DNA of 64,000 nucleotides from Prauserella salsuginis (GCF_024648885.1 NZ_JANBBF010000011.1:1-64000); one strand, 5' to 3'; positions 52,993 through 62,514 are shown, counted from the stretch's first letter. The notes: generated from the sequence alone by a model not told the origin. Translations and numbers: made by a program.

Positions 52993-53493
52993 ATGCCCCT
53001 CGAACGAATCGTGGCGACCGGCGAGATCGAGAGCGCCGAGACCGAGGACGCCGAGACGGACGACGCGGAGACCGAGGACGCGGAGACCGAGGACGCGGAG
53101 ACCGAGGACGCGGAGACCGAGGACGCGGAGACCGAGGACGCGGAGACGGATTCCGCCGAGTCGGCGGAATCCGAGAACGACGCCGGCTCGTCCTCCGAGA
53201 CCGGCGGCTACAGCGAGGGCTTCGGCAGTGAGATCGACGGCGATGAGATCGACGGCGGTGGAGTCAGCGACAGCTCGTCCGGCTCCGATTCCGGTGCCGA
53301 CCCCGCCGGTGGCGGCTACGGAGGTGACTTCGGTGGCGAGGTCGACGGAGGCGGGGTCAGCAGCGCGGGCTCCGACAGCGGCGGCTACGGACGCGGAGCT
53401 GCCGACGGCGGCGCATCCTCAGGCGGCTCCCCGTCCGGCAGCGGCGGTGGATACGGAGGTGGCGGCTTCGGTGGCAGTGTCGGTGCCTTCTGA
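52993..53493 (+). CDS. acidic pentapeptide-repeat, Gly/Ser-rich protein
   Basis: 166 aa of low complexity. Residues 15-54 are eight tandem pentapeptides (consensus AETED), encoded by a 15-bp unit at 53035-53154, five copies identical at DNA level. The rest is Gly/Ser/Asp-rich, with GGGYGGGGFGGSVGAF at the end. No signal peptide, no membrane span, one run of acidic then flexible sequence. ATG follows GGAAAG. No family recognised; it could be a stress, surface-coat or scaffold protein, but that is guesswork. Monotonous codon use and GC3 are consistent with translation in this frame. Confidence 0.55.
   Translation: MPLERIVATGEIESAETEDAETDDAETEDAETEDAETEDAETEDAETEDAETDSAESAESENDAGSSSETGGYSEGFGSEIDGDEIDGGGVSDSSSGSDSGADPAGGGYGGDFGGEVDGGGVSSAGSDSGGYGRGAADGGASSGGSPSGSGGGYGGGGFGGSVGAF
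53035..53154 (+). repeat. 15-bp coding tandem repeat, 8 units
   Basis: Units of GCGGAGACCGAGGAC, five exact copies at 53065-53139 and three variants around them, inside the acidic repeat gene. The period is a multiple of three, so copy-number change keeps the frame. Confidence 0.95.
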
Positions 53494-53628
53494 GTGCGAG
53501 GCCGCTGACACCACGGGCACGCGGTGGCCGCGCCGGGATGCGACCGCGGGCGAGCTCGGTGCCGCCTTCCCCGTCGCCTGCGGCAACGGTCATGCCGCAG
53601 GCCGAGGTCGGCGCAGTGAGAGCGCCGG

Positions 53629-54513
53629 CTAGGGGATCTCCTGCCTCCGCCAGGTCGCGAGGAACGCCAGCGCCGCGGCGACGGAGCCGAACGAGGCGAG
53701 CGAGTGCGCCGACAGGTAGACGACCCACGCGTTCTCCTGCACGGTCGCGTCGAGGCCCTCCCGGGCCAGCGGCACGGCGATCAGGAACACGCCCATGCCC
53801 AGCAGCAGCACCCCGAACAGGGCGGTGCACGCCACGAGCACCACGCGCGGGATCCGCCGGGGGCCGTCGTGACGGCGCACCGCGCCGCGCCGGACGAGCC
53901 ACCACGACACGAGGCAGGCCACGGCCAGTGCGATCGCATCGGCGGCGAGAGTGTCGGAGAGCCGGTGCCATTTGGCGGTGACGGTGTAGGCGCCGATTCC
54001 CACGGCCCACGACAGCACCAGGAACAGCGCCACCCCGCGCCACCGGTAGGGCACGACGATCAGCACGGCGAACAGCACCGTCATCGCGATCGTGGTGTGA
54101 CCGCTCGGCAGGCTGTTGTCGACGTACGGACCCGTCACCTCGACCAGCTCCGGACGCGGCAGGATGTAGCGCTTCAGGGCCTGCGTGACGACCTGTCCCG
54201 CCACGATCACGCCCACCCCCGCGATCGCCAGGTCGAGGCGGCGGCGCAGCAGGCCGATCAATGCCACGACGGCAACGGCGGCGGCCAGCGAGTACATCGT
54301 GATCTCGTCGAGGGCGTTGTCTGCGGCCGCCTGTTCCTGCGCACCGACTTCGTCGGCACCGCGCAGGGCCGCGTTCTCCAACGTCTGCCCGAGCGCGGTC
54401 TGTACCGCGGCCACGTAGACGCCGACGGCCACGATCGCGCTCACCGCGGCGACGATCGGCCAGCGTCGCCACGGCGTCCCGGCCGGATCCGCACGCGTCT
54501 CGCTGTCGTTCAT
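53629..54513 (-). CDS. PAP2-family phosphatase, membrane
   Basis: 294 aa with six to seven membrane spans. The three PAP2 signature blocks are present: KRYILPRPEL, SLPSGHTTIAMT (SGH) and AKWHRLSDTLAAD. These active-site residues dephosphorylate lipid phosphates such as phosphatidate or undecaprenyl diphosphate on the outer face. ATG 54513 chosen as start; upstream open frame is not hydrophobic. Divergent from the LURP-one gene. Confidence 0.92.
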   Translation of the reverse strand: MNDSETRADPAGTPWRRWPIVAAVSAIVAVGVYVAAVQTALGQTLENAALRGADEVGAQEQAAADNALDEITMYSLAAAVAVVALIGLLRRRLDLAIAGVGVIVAGQVVTQALKRYILPRPELVEVTGPYVDNSLPSGHTTIAMTVLFAVLIVVPYRWRGVALFLVLSWAVGIGAYTVTAKWHRLSDTLAADAIALAVACLVSWWLVRRGAVRRHDGPRRIPRVVLVACTALFGVLLLGMGVFLIAVPLAREGLDATVQENAWVVYLSAHSLASFGSVAAALAFLATWRRQEIP

Positions 54514-54640
54514 CGCAGGATTAGAGCACACGGCGTAGTGTTGCTCGGCCGATCGGCGTTGTTCCGTCGTCGCGGGTCGGCGCGGCCGTGCGGTCACCGA
54601 ATGCGCGGCCACGCTGGCACAGCCGTGCCATACTCGCCGC

Positions 54641-55237
54641 GTGACTGCACCCATGCACCTGCCGAAGTTCTTCGTCCGCCAGCGGATCACCATGATGGTC
54701 AATCGCTACGAGATCCGCGGCGTCGGCCAGGACGGCGGCGAAGGTGAGCTGATCGCGTTCGCGCAGCAGAAGCGGATGAAGCTGCGCGAGGAGATCATTT
54801 TCTACTCGGACGAGACGCGCAGCCGCCAGGTGTTCTCGTTCAAGGCCAGGCAGAAACTCGACGTGCACGCCGAACACGACGTGTACGACGAGCACGGACG
54901 GGCGCTCGGCGGGTTCAACAAGGAGTTCGGCAAGAGCCTGCTGCGTTCGACGTGGCAGCTGTACGGTCCGGGCTACTCCGCGAAGGGTCAGGAGCGCAGC
55001 AAGTTCATCGCCGTTCTCCGCCGGATCTGGACGGTGATCCCGTACCTCGGCGATGTCTGGGTGCCGTTCCTGTTCCACTTCGACTTCGCCGACAACGAGA
55101 CCGGACAGCCGGTGATGACCAGTCAGAAGGGTGTCGCGATCCGCGACAAGTACACCGTCACCGTGCCCGACCCCCGCATCGACTTCCGGGTGGCCGCCAG
55201 CATGGCCGTCGCACTGGACGCGCTGCAGTCACGGTGA
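54641..55237 (+). CDS. LURP-one-related (Tubby-like) protein
   Basis: 198 aa. The start VTAPMHLPKFFVRQRITMMVNRYEI and body (VFSFKARQKLDVHAEHDVYDEHGRALGGFNKEF, LYGPGYSAKG) match the LURP-one family, a Tubby/scramblase-like beta barrel of unclear function, possibly phospholipid binding. GTG 54641 lies six bases after CATACT with no ribosome-binding site, a leaderless-type start. Its stop is only two bases from the stop of the convergent TetR gene, so transcripts may overlap. Confidence 0.83.
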   Translation: MTAPMHLPKFFVRQRITMMVNRYEIRGVGQDGGEGELIAFAQQKRMKLREEIIFYSDETRSRQVFSFKARQKLDVHAEHDVYDEHGRALGGFNKEFGKSLLRSTWQLYGPGYSAKGQERSKFIAVLRRIWTVIPYLGDVWVPFLFHFDFADNETGQPVMTSQKGVAIRDKYTVTVPDPRIDFRVAASMAVALDALQSR

Positions 55238-55239
55238 TG

Positions 55240-55908
55240 TCAGTGCGGGTGCTCGCCGAGCAGGCCGCCGGCGACCAGGTTCGCCAGGTCGCGGGCGGTG
55301 CGCGCCTGGCTGTCGGTGGTCACCGGCTGAGGTCTGCCGAGCCGGTGCGCGAGCGGTAGTTGCACCAGGCCGGCGACCGGGCTGATGACGGCGAAGAAGA
55401 GCACGTCCAGGGGGACCGTCGGCATGCGCCCCGCCGCCATGAGCCGTTCGACGGCGGGCACCAGTGGTTCGAGTGTCGGTGCCACGTACCTGTCGTACAG
55501 GTAGTCAAGGCGTTCGGACTCGCGGCCGAACTCGTCGGCCAATAATCGGGCGAGCAGCGGAGCTTCGACGGCGGACTGGTAGAAGTGGACGATCACTGCG
55601 CGGATCATCTCGGCGTCGTCGATGTCGGCGTCGAGCAGTTCCCGGCGTTCCAGCTGGTCGTCCGCCAGCAGCGCGTCCACGACGGCCCGCCAGAAGTTCG
55701 CTTTGGACCCGAAGCGGTCGTGGATGAAGTTGTGGCTGACGCCGAGGCGTTTGGCGAGCTCTCGCGCGGTGGTGCGCTCGTAGCCGAGTTCGGCGAACGT
55801 CTCCATTCCCCGCCGGAGGATTTCCGTCTCGCGTGGGACGGGCCGTGCCGACGCTCCGGGCCGTCCGGGGCCCCGCGGCTCGCCCGTGTTCGACTCCGCT
55901 GCCGCCAT
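55240..55908 (-). CDS. TetR-family transcriptional regulator
   Basis: 222 aa. N-terminal HTH TTARELAKRLGVSHNFIHDRFGSKANFWRAVVDAL in a TetR domain, then a helical ligand-binding half. ATG 55908 has GAGGAG nine bases upstream; an ATG seven codons earlier is less favoured. Divergent from the SDR gene, with a perfect double operator between them, so it almost certainly controls that oxidoreductase and itself. Confidence 0.92.
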   Translation of the reverse strand: MAAAESNTGEPRGPGRPGASARPVPRETEILRRGMETFAELGYERTTARELAKRLGVSHNFIHDRFGSKANFWRAVVDALLADDQLERRELLDADIDDAEMIRAVIVHFYQSAVEAPLLARLLADEFGRESERLDYLYDRYVAPTLEPLVPAVERLMAAGRMPTVPLDVLFFAVISPVAGLVQLPLAHRLGRPQPVTTDSQARTARDLANLVAGGLLGEHPH

Positions 55909-55978
55909 GTGGTCGTTCTCCTCGTGCATGCGTCTCCGGCCGGGTGTCACACGTCAGGGAGGTCCGCACACCGCTAAC

Positions 55979-56017
55979 TTGACACTTGTCAGATTATCAC
56001 TAATCTGACAAGTGTCA
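55979..56017. promoter_or_regulatory. double TetR operator with SDR promoter
   Basis: A perfect 16-bp inverted repeat (arms TGACACTTGTCAGATT and AATCTGACAAGTGTCA, 6-nt spacer). Each arm itself contains a palindrome TGACA-NN-TGTCA, so there are two stacked 12-bp sites. TTGACA (55979) and TAATCT (56001) spaced 16 bp form a promoter inside it. Confidence 0.88.
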
Positions 56018-56044
56018 GTCAAGTTCGGGTTGCGGAGGGCGACG

Positions 56045-56998
56045 ATGGCACGGACCGCGCCGGATATCCTGGTTCCGGATCTCACCGGGAAACGTGCGGT
56101 GATCACCGGGGCGAGCGACGGTGTCGGACTCTGTCTGGCGACCCGGTTCGCCGCGGCGGGGGCGGAGGTCGTCATGCCGGTCCGCAACCCGAGCAAAGGG
56201 GAGGCCGCGGTGGCCCAGATCCGTCGCAGCCACCCCGAGGCCGACGTGTCGCTTCATCAGCTCGATCTGTCGTCATTGGACTCGGTGGCCGCGTTGGCGG
56301 ACCGGCTGACGGCGGAGGGGCGGCCGATTCATTTCCTCGTCAACAACGCCGGAGTGATGACGCCTCCGGATCGGAAGGTCACAGTGGACGGTTTCGAGCT
56401 GCAGTTCGGCACCAACCACCTCGGACACTTCGCGCTCGTGGCTCGCTTGCTTCCGCTGCTGCGATCGGGTGGTGCGCGCGTGACTTCCCAGATCAGCGTC
56501 GCCGCCGATCAGTACGCCGTCAACTGGGACGATCTGCAGTGGCAGCGGCGGTACCACGGCAATCGCGCCTACAGTCAGTCGAAGATCGCCGTCGGGTTGT
56601 TCGGACTCGAGCTCGACCGGCGCAGCCGTGCCGGCGGCTGGGGCATCACGAGCAACCTCTCCCATCCCGGGGTGGCGGCCACGAATCTGCTCACCGCCCG
56701 TGCCGAGGTCGGCCGCGACAGGCCCACCCCACGGGCTCGGTTCATTCATGCCCTCGCTGCGCGGGGCGTCATGTTCGGGACGCCGGACACAGCCATGCAG
56801 CCCGCGCTATACGCCGCGACGTCGCCCGACGCCGAGGGTGGTCGGCTCTACGGGCCCAGCGGCTTCAACCACTTCGCCGGTCCGCCTGCGGAGCAGAGGC
56901 TGTACTCGCGCCTGCGCAACGCCGATCATGCCCGGCGAATCTGGGGTGTTTCCGAGGAATTGGCGGACGTCCGGTTCCCGGCTGTGCACCAGGTGTGA
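56045..56998 (+). CDS. short-chain dehydrogenase/reductase
   Basis: 317 aa NAD(P)-dependent SDR. Nucleotide-binding GASDGVG, NNAG, and the catalytic Tyr176-x3-Lys180 in AYSQSK. The long C-terminal part resembles retinol-dehydrogenase/protochlorophyllide-reductase-like SDRs with [20 protein letters not shown]. Substrate unknown. ATG 56045 has GGAGGG upstream. Controlled by the divergent TetR through the operator just upstream. Confidence 0.92.
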   Translation: MARTAPDILVPDLTGKRAVITGASDGVGLCLATRFAAAGAEVVMPVRNPSKGEAAVAQIRRSHPEADVSLHQLDLSSLDSVAALADRLTAEGRPIHFLVNNAGVMTPPDRKVTVDGFELQFGTNHLGHFALVARLLPLLRSGGARVTSQISVAADQYAVNWDDLQWQRRYHGNRAYSQSKIAVGLFGLELDRRSRAGGWGITSNLSHPGVAATNLLTARAEVGRDRPTPRARFIHALAARGVMFGTPDTAMQPALYAATSPDAEGGRLYGPSGFNHFAGPPAEQRLYSRLRNADHARRIWGVSEELADVRFPAVHQV

Positions 56999-57020
56999 GG
57001 CGCGGCGTTCCGCGCGACCT

Positions 57021-57096
57021 CACGGGTTCCGGCCGGCGTCACGGGTTGCAGTGGGAATCACGGGTTTCAGCGGACATCACGGGTTTGAGCGGACAG
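57021..57096. repeat. 19-bp tandem repeat, 4 copies
   Basis: Units CACGGGTTCCGGCCGGCGT, CACGGGTTGCAGTGGGAAT, CACGGGTTTCAGCGGACAT, CACGGGTTTGAGCGGACAG. The last copy lies in the 3' end of the mannonate oxidoreductase gene and its boundary carries that gene's stop codon (TGA on the minus strand). Confidence 0.85.
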
Positions 57097-58405
57097 AGTG
57101 GCGCAGGTGATCGACGTAGTCGTCGACGGCGGTGACCAACTCGCGGTCGTCGGCCAGGTCGGTGTCGATGGCCGACAGGACCCGCCGGGCACCGTCATCG
57201 GCCCGGGCCAGGGCGACGAGTTCGTCGGCGCGCGGGTCGGCGACCTCCCGGTCCCGCAGGTGGATCAGCCACCCGGCCAGTGCCGCGATCGCCGGTTCCG
57301 GCAGCCGCTGCCGCGACCGTTCGGCGCGCAGCACCGGCAGGATCCGAGCGGGGATTTTCTGCGAGCCACCCACGGCGATGTGCAGCAGATGATGGCGGAT
57401 GCCGCGGGAGGAGAATCGCCGCAGCAGCCGCTCCCGGTAGTCGACCAGGTCCTCGGCGGGCAGCGACGCGTGCCGTGCCGCGGTGTCCCACCACGATTCG
57501 GTCAGTGCGGCCAGTACGGGATGCCGCACGGCCTCGTCGACGGTGGCGCAGCCCAGCGCGGGGCCGGTGTAGGCCAGCAGCGTGTGCGCACCGTTGAGGA
57601 ACCACAGTTTCCGCTGTTCGTACGCGGCCAGGTCGCCGACGAACCGGGCTCCCGCGTTCTCCCACGCGGGCCTGCCGGCGGGGAACTCCCCGGCCAGCAA
57701 CCACTCGCTGAACGGCTCGGTCACCACGGGGGCGTGGTCGTCGAACCCGGTCAGCCGCGCCGCTGTGACGGCGTCGTCCGCTGTGGTGGCGGGGGTGATG
57801 CGGTCGACGACGGTGTCGACGAACGACACGTGGTCCTCGAGCCAGCAGCGGAAACCGGAGTCCTCGCCCTCGGCGGCGTTGCGCACCGCGTCCCGCAGTA
57901 CGCTCCCGTTGCCGGGCAGGTTGTCGCAGGGGACGAGCGCGATCGGGAGGCCGCCCGCACGGTGACGGCCACGCAGCCCGGCAAGCACCCGGCCGATCGC
58001 ACTCCCGTCCTCGTTGCCGGCGGCCCGGTAGCCGGCCTCGGTGATCGTCAGCGTCAGCAGTGCGACGTCGGGCGAGGCCAGGTCGGCGAGCCACCGGTCG
58101 GTGTCGCCGCCGGGGTGGGCACGGCTGATCGAATCGACGATCCGGGTCTGGGGCTCCCCGTCGCCGCGCACCTGCAGCGTGTACAGCCCGTCCTGCTCGG
58201 TGAGCCTGCGCGGCAGCTCGGCGTTGCGGAACGTGTACGCCGCGACACCCCAGTCCGGGTCGGCCATCGTGTACACGGCCTGATGGGCCCGGTGGAAGGC
58301 GCCCAGTCCCAGGTGGACGGCGCGGACCGGGGCCGGCGGGCGCGCACCGGCGGAGGCGCGCGTGAGCCGGGGCGTCGGCGTCGAAATCGGGTTCGGCGTC
58401 GGCAT
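57077..58405 (-). CDS. uxuB: mannitol dehydrogenase family, likely fructuronate reductase / mannonate oxidoreductase
   Basis: 442 aa. VHLGLGAFHRAHQAVYT is the family start signature; WFLNGAHTLLAY and the KIWFLN-like RKLWFLN are in the catalytic domain. UxuB reduces D-fructuronate to D-mannonate with NADH. Neighbours UxaC and mannonate dehydratase support this over plain mannitol dehydrogenase. ATG overlaps the UxaC stop by one base (TGATG), so the two are co-translated under the LacI regulator. Confidence 0.85.
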   Translation of the reverse strand: MPTPNPISTPTPRLTRASAGARPPAPVRAVHLGLGAFHRAHQAVYTMADPDWGVAAYTFRNAELPRRLTEQDGLYTLQVRGDGEPQTRIVDSISRAHPGGDTDRWLADLASPDVALLTLTITEAGYRAAGNEDGSAIGRVLAGLRGRHRAGGLPIALVPCDNLPGNGSVLRDAVRNAAEGEDSGFRCWLEDHVSFVDTVVDRITPATTADDAVTAARLTGFDDHAPVVTEPFSEWLLAGEFPAGRPAWENAGARFVGDLAAYEQRKLWFLNGAHTLLAYTGPALGCATVDEAVRHPVLAALTESWWDTAARHASLPAEDLVDYRERLLRRFSSRGIRHHLLHIAVGGSQKIPARILPVLRAERSRQRLPEPAIAALAGWLIHLRDREVADPRADELVALARADDGARRVLSAIDTDLADDRELVTAVDDYVDHLRHSVRSNP

Positions 58406-59934
58406 CAGAGTCGGAACGCGGCGCGGGGCTGGCGGTCGTGGAGGTCGTGTATCACCTGCGCGGCGTCGTCCTCACCGATCAGATGCTCGGCGACCAGACC
58501 GGACAGGTGGGCGGCGTCGACCCGGCGGGCGGTGTCGTGGCGGGCCGGGATGGAGCAGAACCCGCGGGTGTCGTCGATGAACCCGGCGTTGCGGTAGAAC
58601 CCGGCCGTCTCGGTGACCGCGTCGCGGAACCGGTGCATCGCGCGGGGAGCGTCGAGGAACCACCACGGCGCGCCGAGATACACCGAAGGGTAGAACCCGG
58701 CCAGCGGTGCGAGTTCGCGGGAGAAGACGGTCTCGTCGAGGGTGAACACGACCGTCTGGAACCGAGGGTTCGTGCCGAACCGCTCCAGCATCGGCTGCAG
58801 CGCCCGCGTGAACTCGGCCTGGAGCGGGATGTCGTGGCCGGTGTCGGGCCCGAAGCGGCGCAACGTCTCCGGGTGGTGGTTACGCCTGCTGCCGGTGTGC
58901 AGCGCCATGACCATGCCGTCCTCACTGGACATCCGCGCCATCTCGCCGAGCAGCTGCTGGGACAGCAACCGGGCGTCGTCGTCGCTGCCGGTGCCGGAGC
59001 GGACGCGGTGGAACAGCCGCTGCGCCTCGTCGGCGTCGAGGAACGCCGTACGGGCGTCGGGTGCGCTGTGATCGGTGGCCGTGGCGCCGTGGGCGCGGAA
59101 GTACTCCCTGCGATTCTCGAGTGCCCGGACGAGGCCGTCGTAGTCGCCGGTGTCGACGCCGCTCGCGGCGGCGAGAGCATCGAGCGCTGCCGGCCAGTCC
59201 GGTTTGGTCGCATCGAGGTAGCGGTCGGGGCGGAAGGTGGGCACCACGCGGCCGGACCACGTCGGATCCTCGGCCAGGGCGCGGTGGTGGGCCAGGTCGT
59301 CGGCCGGATCGTCGGTGGTGGCCAGCGCTTCGATGGCGAACGCGTCGTACAGCGCACGCGGCCGGAACTCGGGCAGGCTCAGCCGCTCGGTGAGCTCGTC
59401 GAAGAGCTCATCGGCAGTCTCGGCCGAGGGCTGCACCGTCACCCCGAGCACGTCGTGCAGCTGCGCCTCCAGCCACTGCCGTGACGCGGTGCCCAGGAAC
59501 AGCTGCCAGTGTTCGCAGAAGGCCCGCCACACCTCGCGCGGTGCGGCCTGCTCGGCTCCGTCGCGGTCGCGCAGGCCGACCTGGTTCATGGTCACGCCGT
59601 GGGCGTGCAGCAGCCGCGTCACGTAGTGGTCCGGGGTGACCAGCAGCGACGCCGGGTCGGTGAACGCCTCGTTCTCGGCGAGCAGGCGGGCCTCGATGTG
59701 GCCGTGCGGGCTGATCACCGGCAGGTCGCGGACGCGCTCGTAGAGCCGTCGTGCGATGGCGCGCTGCGCGGGCTCCGGCGGCAGCAGCCGGTCCGGATGT
59801 GGAGCCAGCGGCGTCCGCCCACCGCGTGAGACGTCGCGTGGCGCGGTCGCCGAGCCCAGATTCCGGGGCGCGTGGCCGGACCGGGGTGCCGGACCTGATT
59901 CGGATGCGGAAGTGTCTGCCGTGCCGCCGTGCAT
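58405..59934 (-). CDS. uxaC: glucuronate/galacturonate isomerase
   Basis: 509 aa, slightly longer than usual (~470) owing to a Ser/Pro/Arg-rich N-terminal extension. Core motifs: LPVISPHGHIEARLLAENEAFTDPASLL, DHYVTRLLHAHGV, MALHTGSRRNHHPETLRRFGPDTGHDIPLQ, YPSVYLGAPWWFLDAPRAMHRFRDAVTETAGFYRNAGFIDDTRGFCSIPARHD. It converts D-glucuronate to D-fructuronate. First gene of the uxaC-uxuB unit; a LacI-type site lies at its 5' side. Confidence 0.95.
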   Translation of the reverse strand: MHGGTADTSASESGPAPRSGHAPRNLGSATAPRDVSRGGRTPLAPHPDRLLPPEPAQRAIARRLYERVRDLPVISPHGHIEARLLAENEAFTDPASLLVTPDHYVTRLLHAHGVTMNQVGLRDRDGAEQAAPREVWRAFCEHWQLFLGTASRQWLEAQLHDVLGVTVQPSAETADELFDELTERLSLPEFRPRALYDAFAIEALATTDDPADDLAHHRALAEDPTWSGRVVPTFRPDRYLDATKPDWPAALDALAAASGVDTGDYDGLVRALENRREYFRAHGATATDHSAPDARTAFLDADEAQRLFHRVRSGTGSDDDARLLSQQLLGEMARMSSEDGMVMALHTGSRRNHHPETLRRFGPDTGHDIPLQAEFTRALQPMLERFGTNPRFQTVVFTLDETVFSRELAPLAGFYPSVYLGAPWWFLDAPRAMHRFRDAVTETAGFYRNAGFIDDTRGFCSIPARHDTARRVDAAHLSGLVAEHLIGEDDAAQVIHDLHDRQPRAAFRL

Positions 59935-59964
59935 GCGGGCAGCCTCGCCGCCGCGCGCAGCACA

Positions 59965-59990
59965 TGCAACTTGTTGCCGTCAGTTGTCAT
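59965..59990. promoter_or_regulatory. LacI-type operator upstream of uxaC
   Basis: Palindrome GCAACTTGTTGC (59966-59977) followed by GTCAGTTGTCA. The same GGCAACAA and GGCAACTGATTGTC elements occur at 61129-61154 before the LacI and mannonate dehydratase genes, pointing to one shared regulator. Confidence 0.65.
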
Positions 59991-60010
59991 CGTGAGCTCA
60001 CGCCGTCACG

Positions 60011-60103
60011 GGCGCCGTGTCACCGGGCCGCATGTCAGCGAGTGGCGTCGGTGCCGTGTCCTCGATGGCGCGTGTCGTCGAGTGGCGCCGTGTCACCGGG
60101 CCG
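60011..60103. repeat. 20-bp direct repeat at the LacI gene end
   Basis: GGCGCCGTGTCACCGGGCCG occurs at 60011-60030 and again at 60084-60103; the second copy holds the stop codon of the LacI-family gene. Confidence 0.8.
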
Positions 60104-61097
60104 TGTCGTCGGCCGGCGGGGGAGCGGTGGACCCACGGGTCACGAGGTGTGCGTCGAACTGCGTCGACTCCGGCTTGGTGTGGTGGGCGAGCTGTGCGTG
60201 CAGGACGTCCACGGCAGCTCTGCCGAGCCGTTCGGTCGGCCCGGAGATCGTGGTCAGTGCGGGCACGGTGAGGTCGGCGCCGAAGATGTCGTCGCATCCG
60301 ACGAGGCTGAAATCCGTGGGCACGTTGACCCCGGCGGCCTGCAGCCGTTGCAGGGTGCCGATCGCGATCATGTCGTTGTAGGCGATCGCTGCAGTGGCGC
60401 GGTGCAGCATCAGCGCGTCGGCGGCTTCGTGACCGCCCTGCCGGTTCGGCGGGTGGGGCCCGAGGAACGCCGCGTCGAGGCCGAGCGTGGCCGACTCCTC
60501 GCGCAGTGCCTGCCAGCGCGCACCGTTGATCCACGAGTTGCGCGGACCGGACAGGTACGCGATGCGGCGATGACCGATGGCGGCCAGGTGGCGGACGGCT
60601 TTGCGCATGCCGCCCGCGGTGTCGACGACGAGGCTGGGGATGCCGTCGATCTCGCGGTTGACGATCGCGAGCGGGCGGTGCTGGGCGAGCTGTCGGATGA
60701 CGTCGTCGGACAGTCGCGAGGTGGCCAGGATCGCGCCGCTGGTGGTCGCCAGCAGTTGCCGCAGGTTGCTGACCTCGACCCGGGGTGACTCGTCGCTGTC
60801 GGTCAGGGCGAGCGTGTAGTCGCCCGCCAGTGCCTGGGCCTGGGCGGCCTTGATCAGCGGTGCGTAGTACGGGTTGGCGATGTCGGTGACGACCAGCGTC
60901 ATCGTCCGCGCCCGTCCTGGCGCCTCCGCGCGGGCGAGGGGGCGCGGCACGTAGCCGATCTCGTCGGCGGCGGCCTGCACCTTCTCGCGGGTGGCGGGGT
61001 TGACCCGACTGGGGTGGGAGAAGGTGCGGGACACGGTCGACGCCGCGACCCCGCAGTGCCGGGCCACGTCGTAGATCGTCGGCCTGGGCGCGGTCAC
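60093..61097 (-). CDS. LacI-family transcriptional repressor
   Basis: 334 aa. Helix-turn-helix [34 protein letters not shown] at the N-terminus and a periplasmic-binding-protein-like core ([80 protein letters not shown]). Likely the local regulator of hexuronate catabolism, releasing DNA when a sugar acid binds. GTG 61097 has GGAGG at eight bases; a longer TTG start upstream is less likely. Confidence 0.92.
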   Translation of the reverse strand: MTAPRPTIYDVARHCGVAASTVSRTFSHPSRVNPATREKVQAAADEIGYVPRPLARAEAPGRARTMTLVVTDIANPYYAPLIKAAQAQALAGDYTLALTDSDESPRVEVSNLRQLLATTSGAILATSRLSDDVIRQLAQHRPLAIVNREIDGIPSLVVDTAGGMRKAVRHLAAIGHRRIAYLSGPRNSWINGARWQALREESATLGLDAAFLGPHPPNRQGGHEAADALMLHRATAAIAYNDMIAIGTLQRLQAAGVNVPTDFSLVGCDDIFGADLTVPALTTISGPTERLGRAAVDVLHAQLAHHTKPESTQFDAHLVTRGSTAPPPADDTAR

Positions 61098-61128
61098 TGC
61101 TGGTACCTCCGCGACGGTCGAGCCTGGC

Positions 61129-61154
61129 GGCAACAAATGGCAACTGATTGTCAG
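61129..61154. promoter_or_regulatory. LacI-type operator in the lacI-manD intergenic region
   Basis: GGCAACAAATGGCAACTGAT and TGTCAG: two GGCAAC half-sites and a TTGTC, matching the elements upstream of uxaC. Sits between the divergent LacI and mannonate dehydratase genes. Confidence 0.6.
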
Positions 61155-61266
61155 TCTACGGGGTCGCTCTTACGTTGAACCGATCGCGAGCCCCCGGTCA
61201 CGCTCGCCGGCCGTGTGCGCACGGCGGGCCCGGCGGCCACTCGTCGTATGGAGTCAAGGAGGACCA

Positions 61267-62514
61267 GTGCTCATCGAGCGCGCGGATGTCATCGTCACCA
61301 GCCCTGGGCGCAACTTCGTCACGCTCAAGATCACCACGGATGACGGGGTGGTCGGCTACGGCGACGGCACGCTGAACGGCCGGGAACTGGCCGTGGCCGC
61401 CTATCTCACCGACCACGTCGTGCCGCTGCTGACCGGACGCGACGCGCACGCCATCGAGGACACCTGGCAGTACCTGTACCGGGGCGCGTACTGGCGGCGC
61501 GGCCCGGTGACGATGGCAGCCATCGCCGCCGTGGACACCGCACTGTGGGACATCAAGGCCAAGGTCGCCGGGCTGCCGCTGTACCAGCTGCTCGGCGGGG
61601 CCAGCCGGGAGCGGTGCCTGGTCTACGGGCACGCCAGCGGCAAGGACATCCCCGAGCTGTTCGACTCGATCCGCAAGCACCTCGACGAGGGATTCCGCGC
61701 GATCCGCATCCAGACCGGAGTGCCGGGCCTGGACTCGGTGTACGGCGTCGCCTCCAGTGCGGCCGCCTCGGTCGGCGGTGCCGGCAGCGACAGCCGGTAC
61801 GACTACGAGCCGGCCCGCCGCTCGGCGCTGCCCACCGAGGAGACCTGGGACACCCGCGCCTATCTGCGGCACGTGCCGTCGGTGTTCGAGGCGGTCCGCG
61901 GCGAGTTCGGCGAGGACATCGCGCTGCTGCACGACGCGCACCATCGGCTGACCCCGATCCAGGCCGCCAAGCTCGGCAAGTCGCTGGAGCCCTACGACCT
62001 GTTCTGGCTCGAGGACGTCACACCCGCCGAGAATCAGGAGGCGCTGCGCTGGGTGCGCCACCACACCACGACGCCGCTGGCGATCGGCGAGGTGTTCAAC
62101 TCCGTCTGGGACTACCAGCACCTGATCCGCGAGCAGCTCATCGACTACGTGCGCTCACCGGTCACGCACGCGGGCGGTATCACGAGCGTGCGCCGGATCA
62201 TGGACTACGCGGCGATGTACCAGGTCAAGTCCGGTATGCACGGCCCGACGGATGTCTCGCCGGTCGGACTGGCCGCCGCGGTGCACCTCGGCCTGGCACT
62301 GCACAACTTCGGCATCCAGGAGTACATGGTCCACAGTGAACAGACCAGGGAGGTCTTCGGTCCGACGTACGAGTTCGCCGGCGGCGGTCTGCGGCCCGGT
62401 GAGGAGCCCGGCCTCGGTATCCACGTCGACGAGGAGCTGGCCGCGCAGTACCCGTACGAGCGGGCGTACCTGCCGGTGAACCGGCTCAGGGACGGAACCG
62501 TTCATGATTGGTGA
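61267..62514 (+). CDS. manD: D-mannonate dehydratase, enolase superfamily
   Basis: 415 aa ManD/RspA-type enolase-superfamily enzyme. Metal ligands fit Asp223 (LLHDAHHR), Glu249 (FWLEDVTP) and Glu275 (IGEVFN); [40 protein letters not shown] is the capping/barrel entry typical of this group. It dehydrates D-mannonate to 2-keto-3-deoxygluconate, the step after uxaC and uxuB. GTG 61267 has AAGGAGG upstream. Divergent from the LacI regulator. Confidence 0.9.
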   Translation: MLIERADVIVTSPGRNFVTLKITTDDGVVGYGDGTLNGRELAVAAYLTDHVVPLLTGRDAHAIEDTWQYLYRGAYWRRGPVTMAAIAAVDTALWDIKAKVAGLPLYQLLGGASRERCLVYGHASGKDIPELFDSIRKHLDEGFRAIRIQTGVPGLDSVYGVASSAAASVGGAGSDSRYDYEPARRSALPTEETWDTRAYLRHVPSVFEAVRGEFGEDIALLHDAHHRLTPIQAAKLGKSLEPYDLFWLEDVTPAENQEALRWVRHHTTTPLAIGEVFNSVWDYQHLIREQLIDYVRSPVTHAGGITSVRRIMDYAAMYQVKSGMHGPTDVSPVGLAAAVHLGLALHNFGIQEYMVHSEQTREVFGPTYEFAGGGLRPGEEPGLGIHVDEELAAQYPYERAYLPVNRLRDGTVHDW

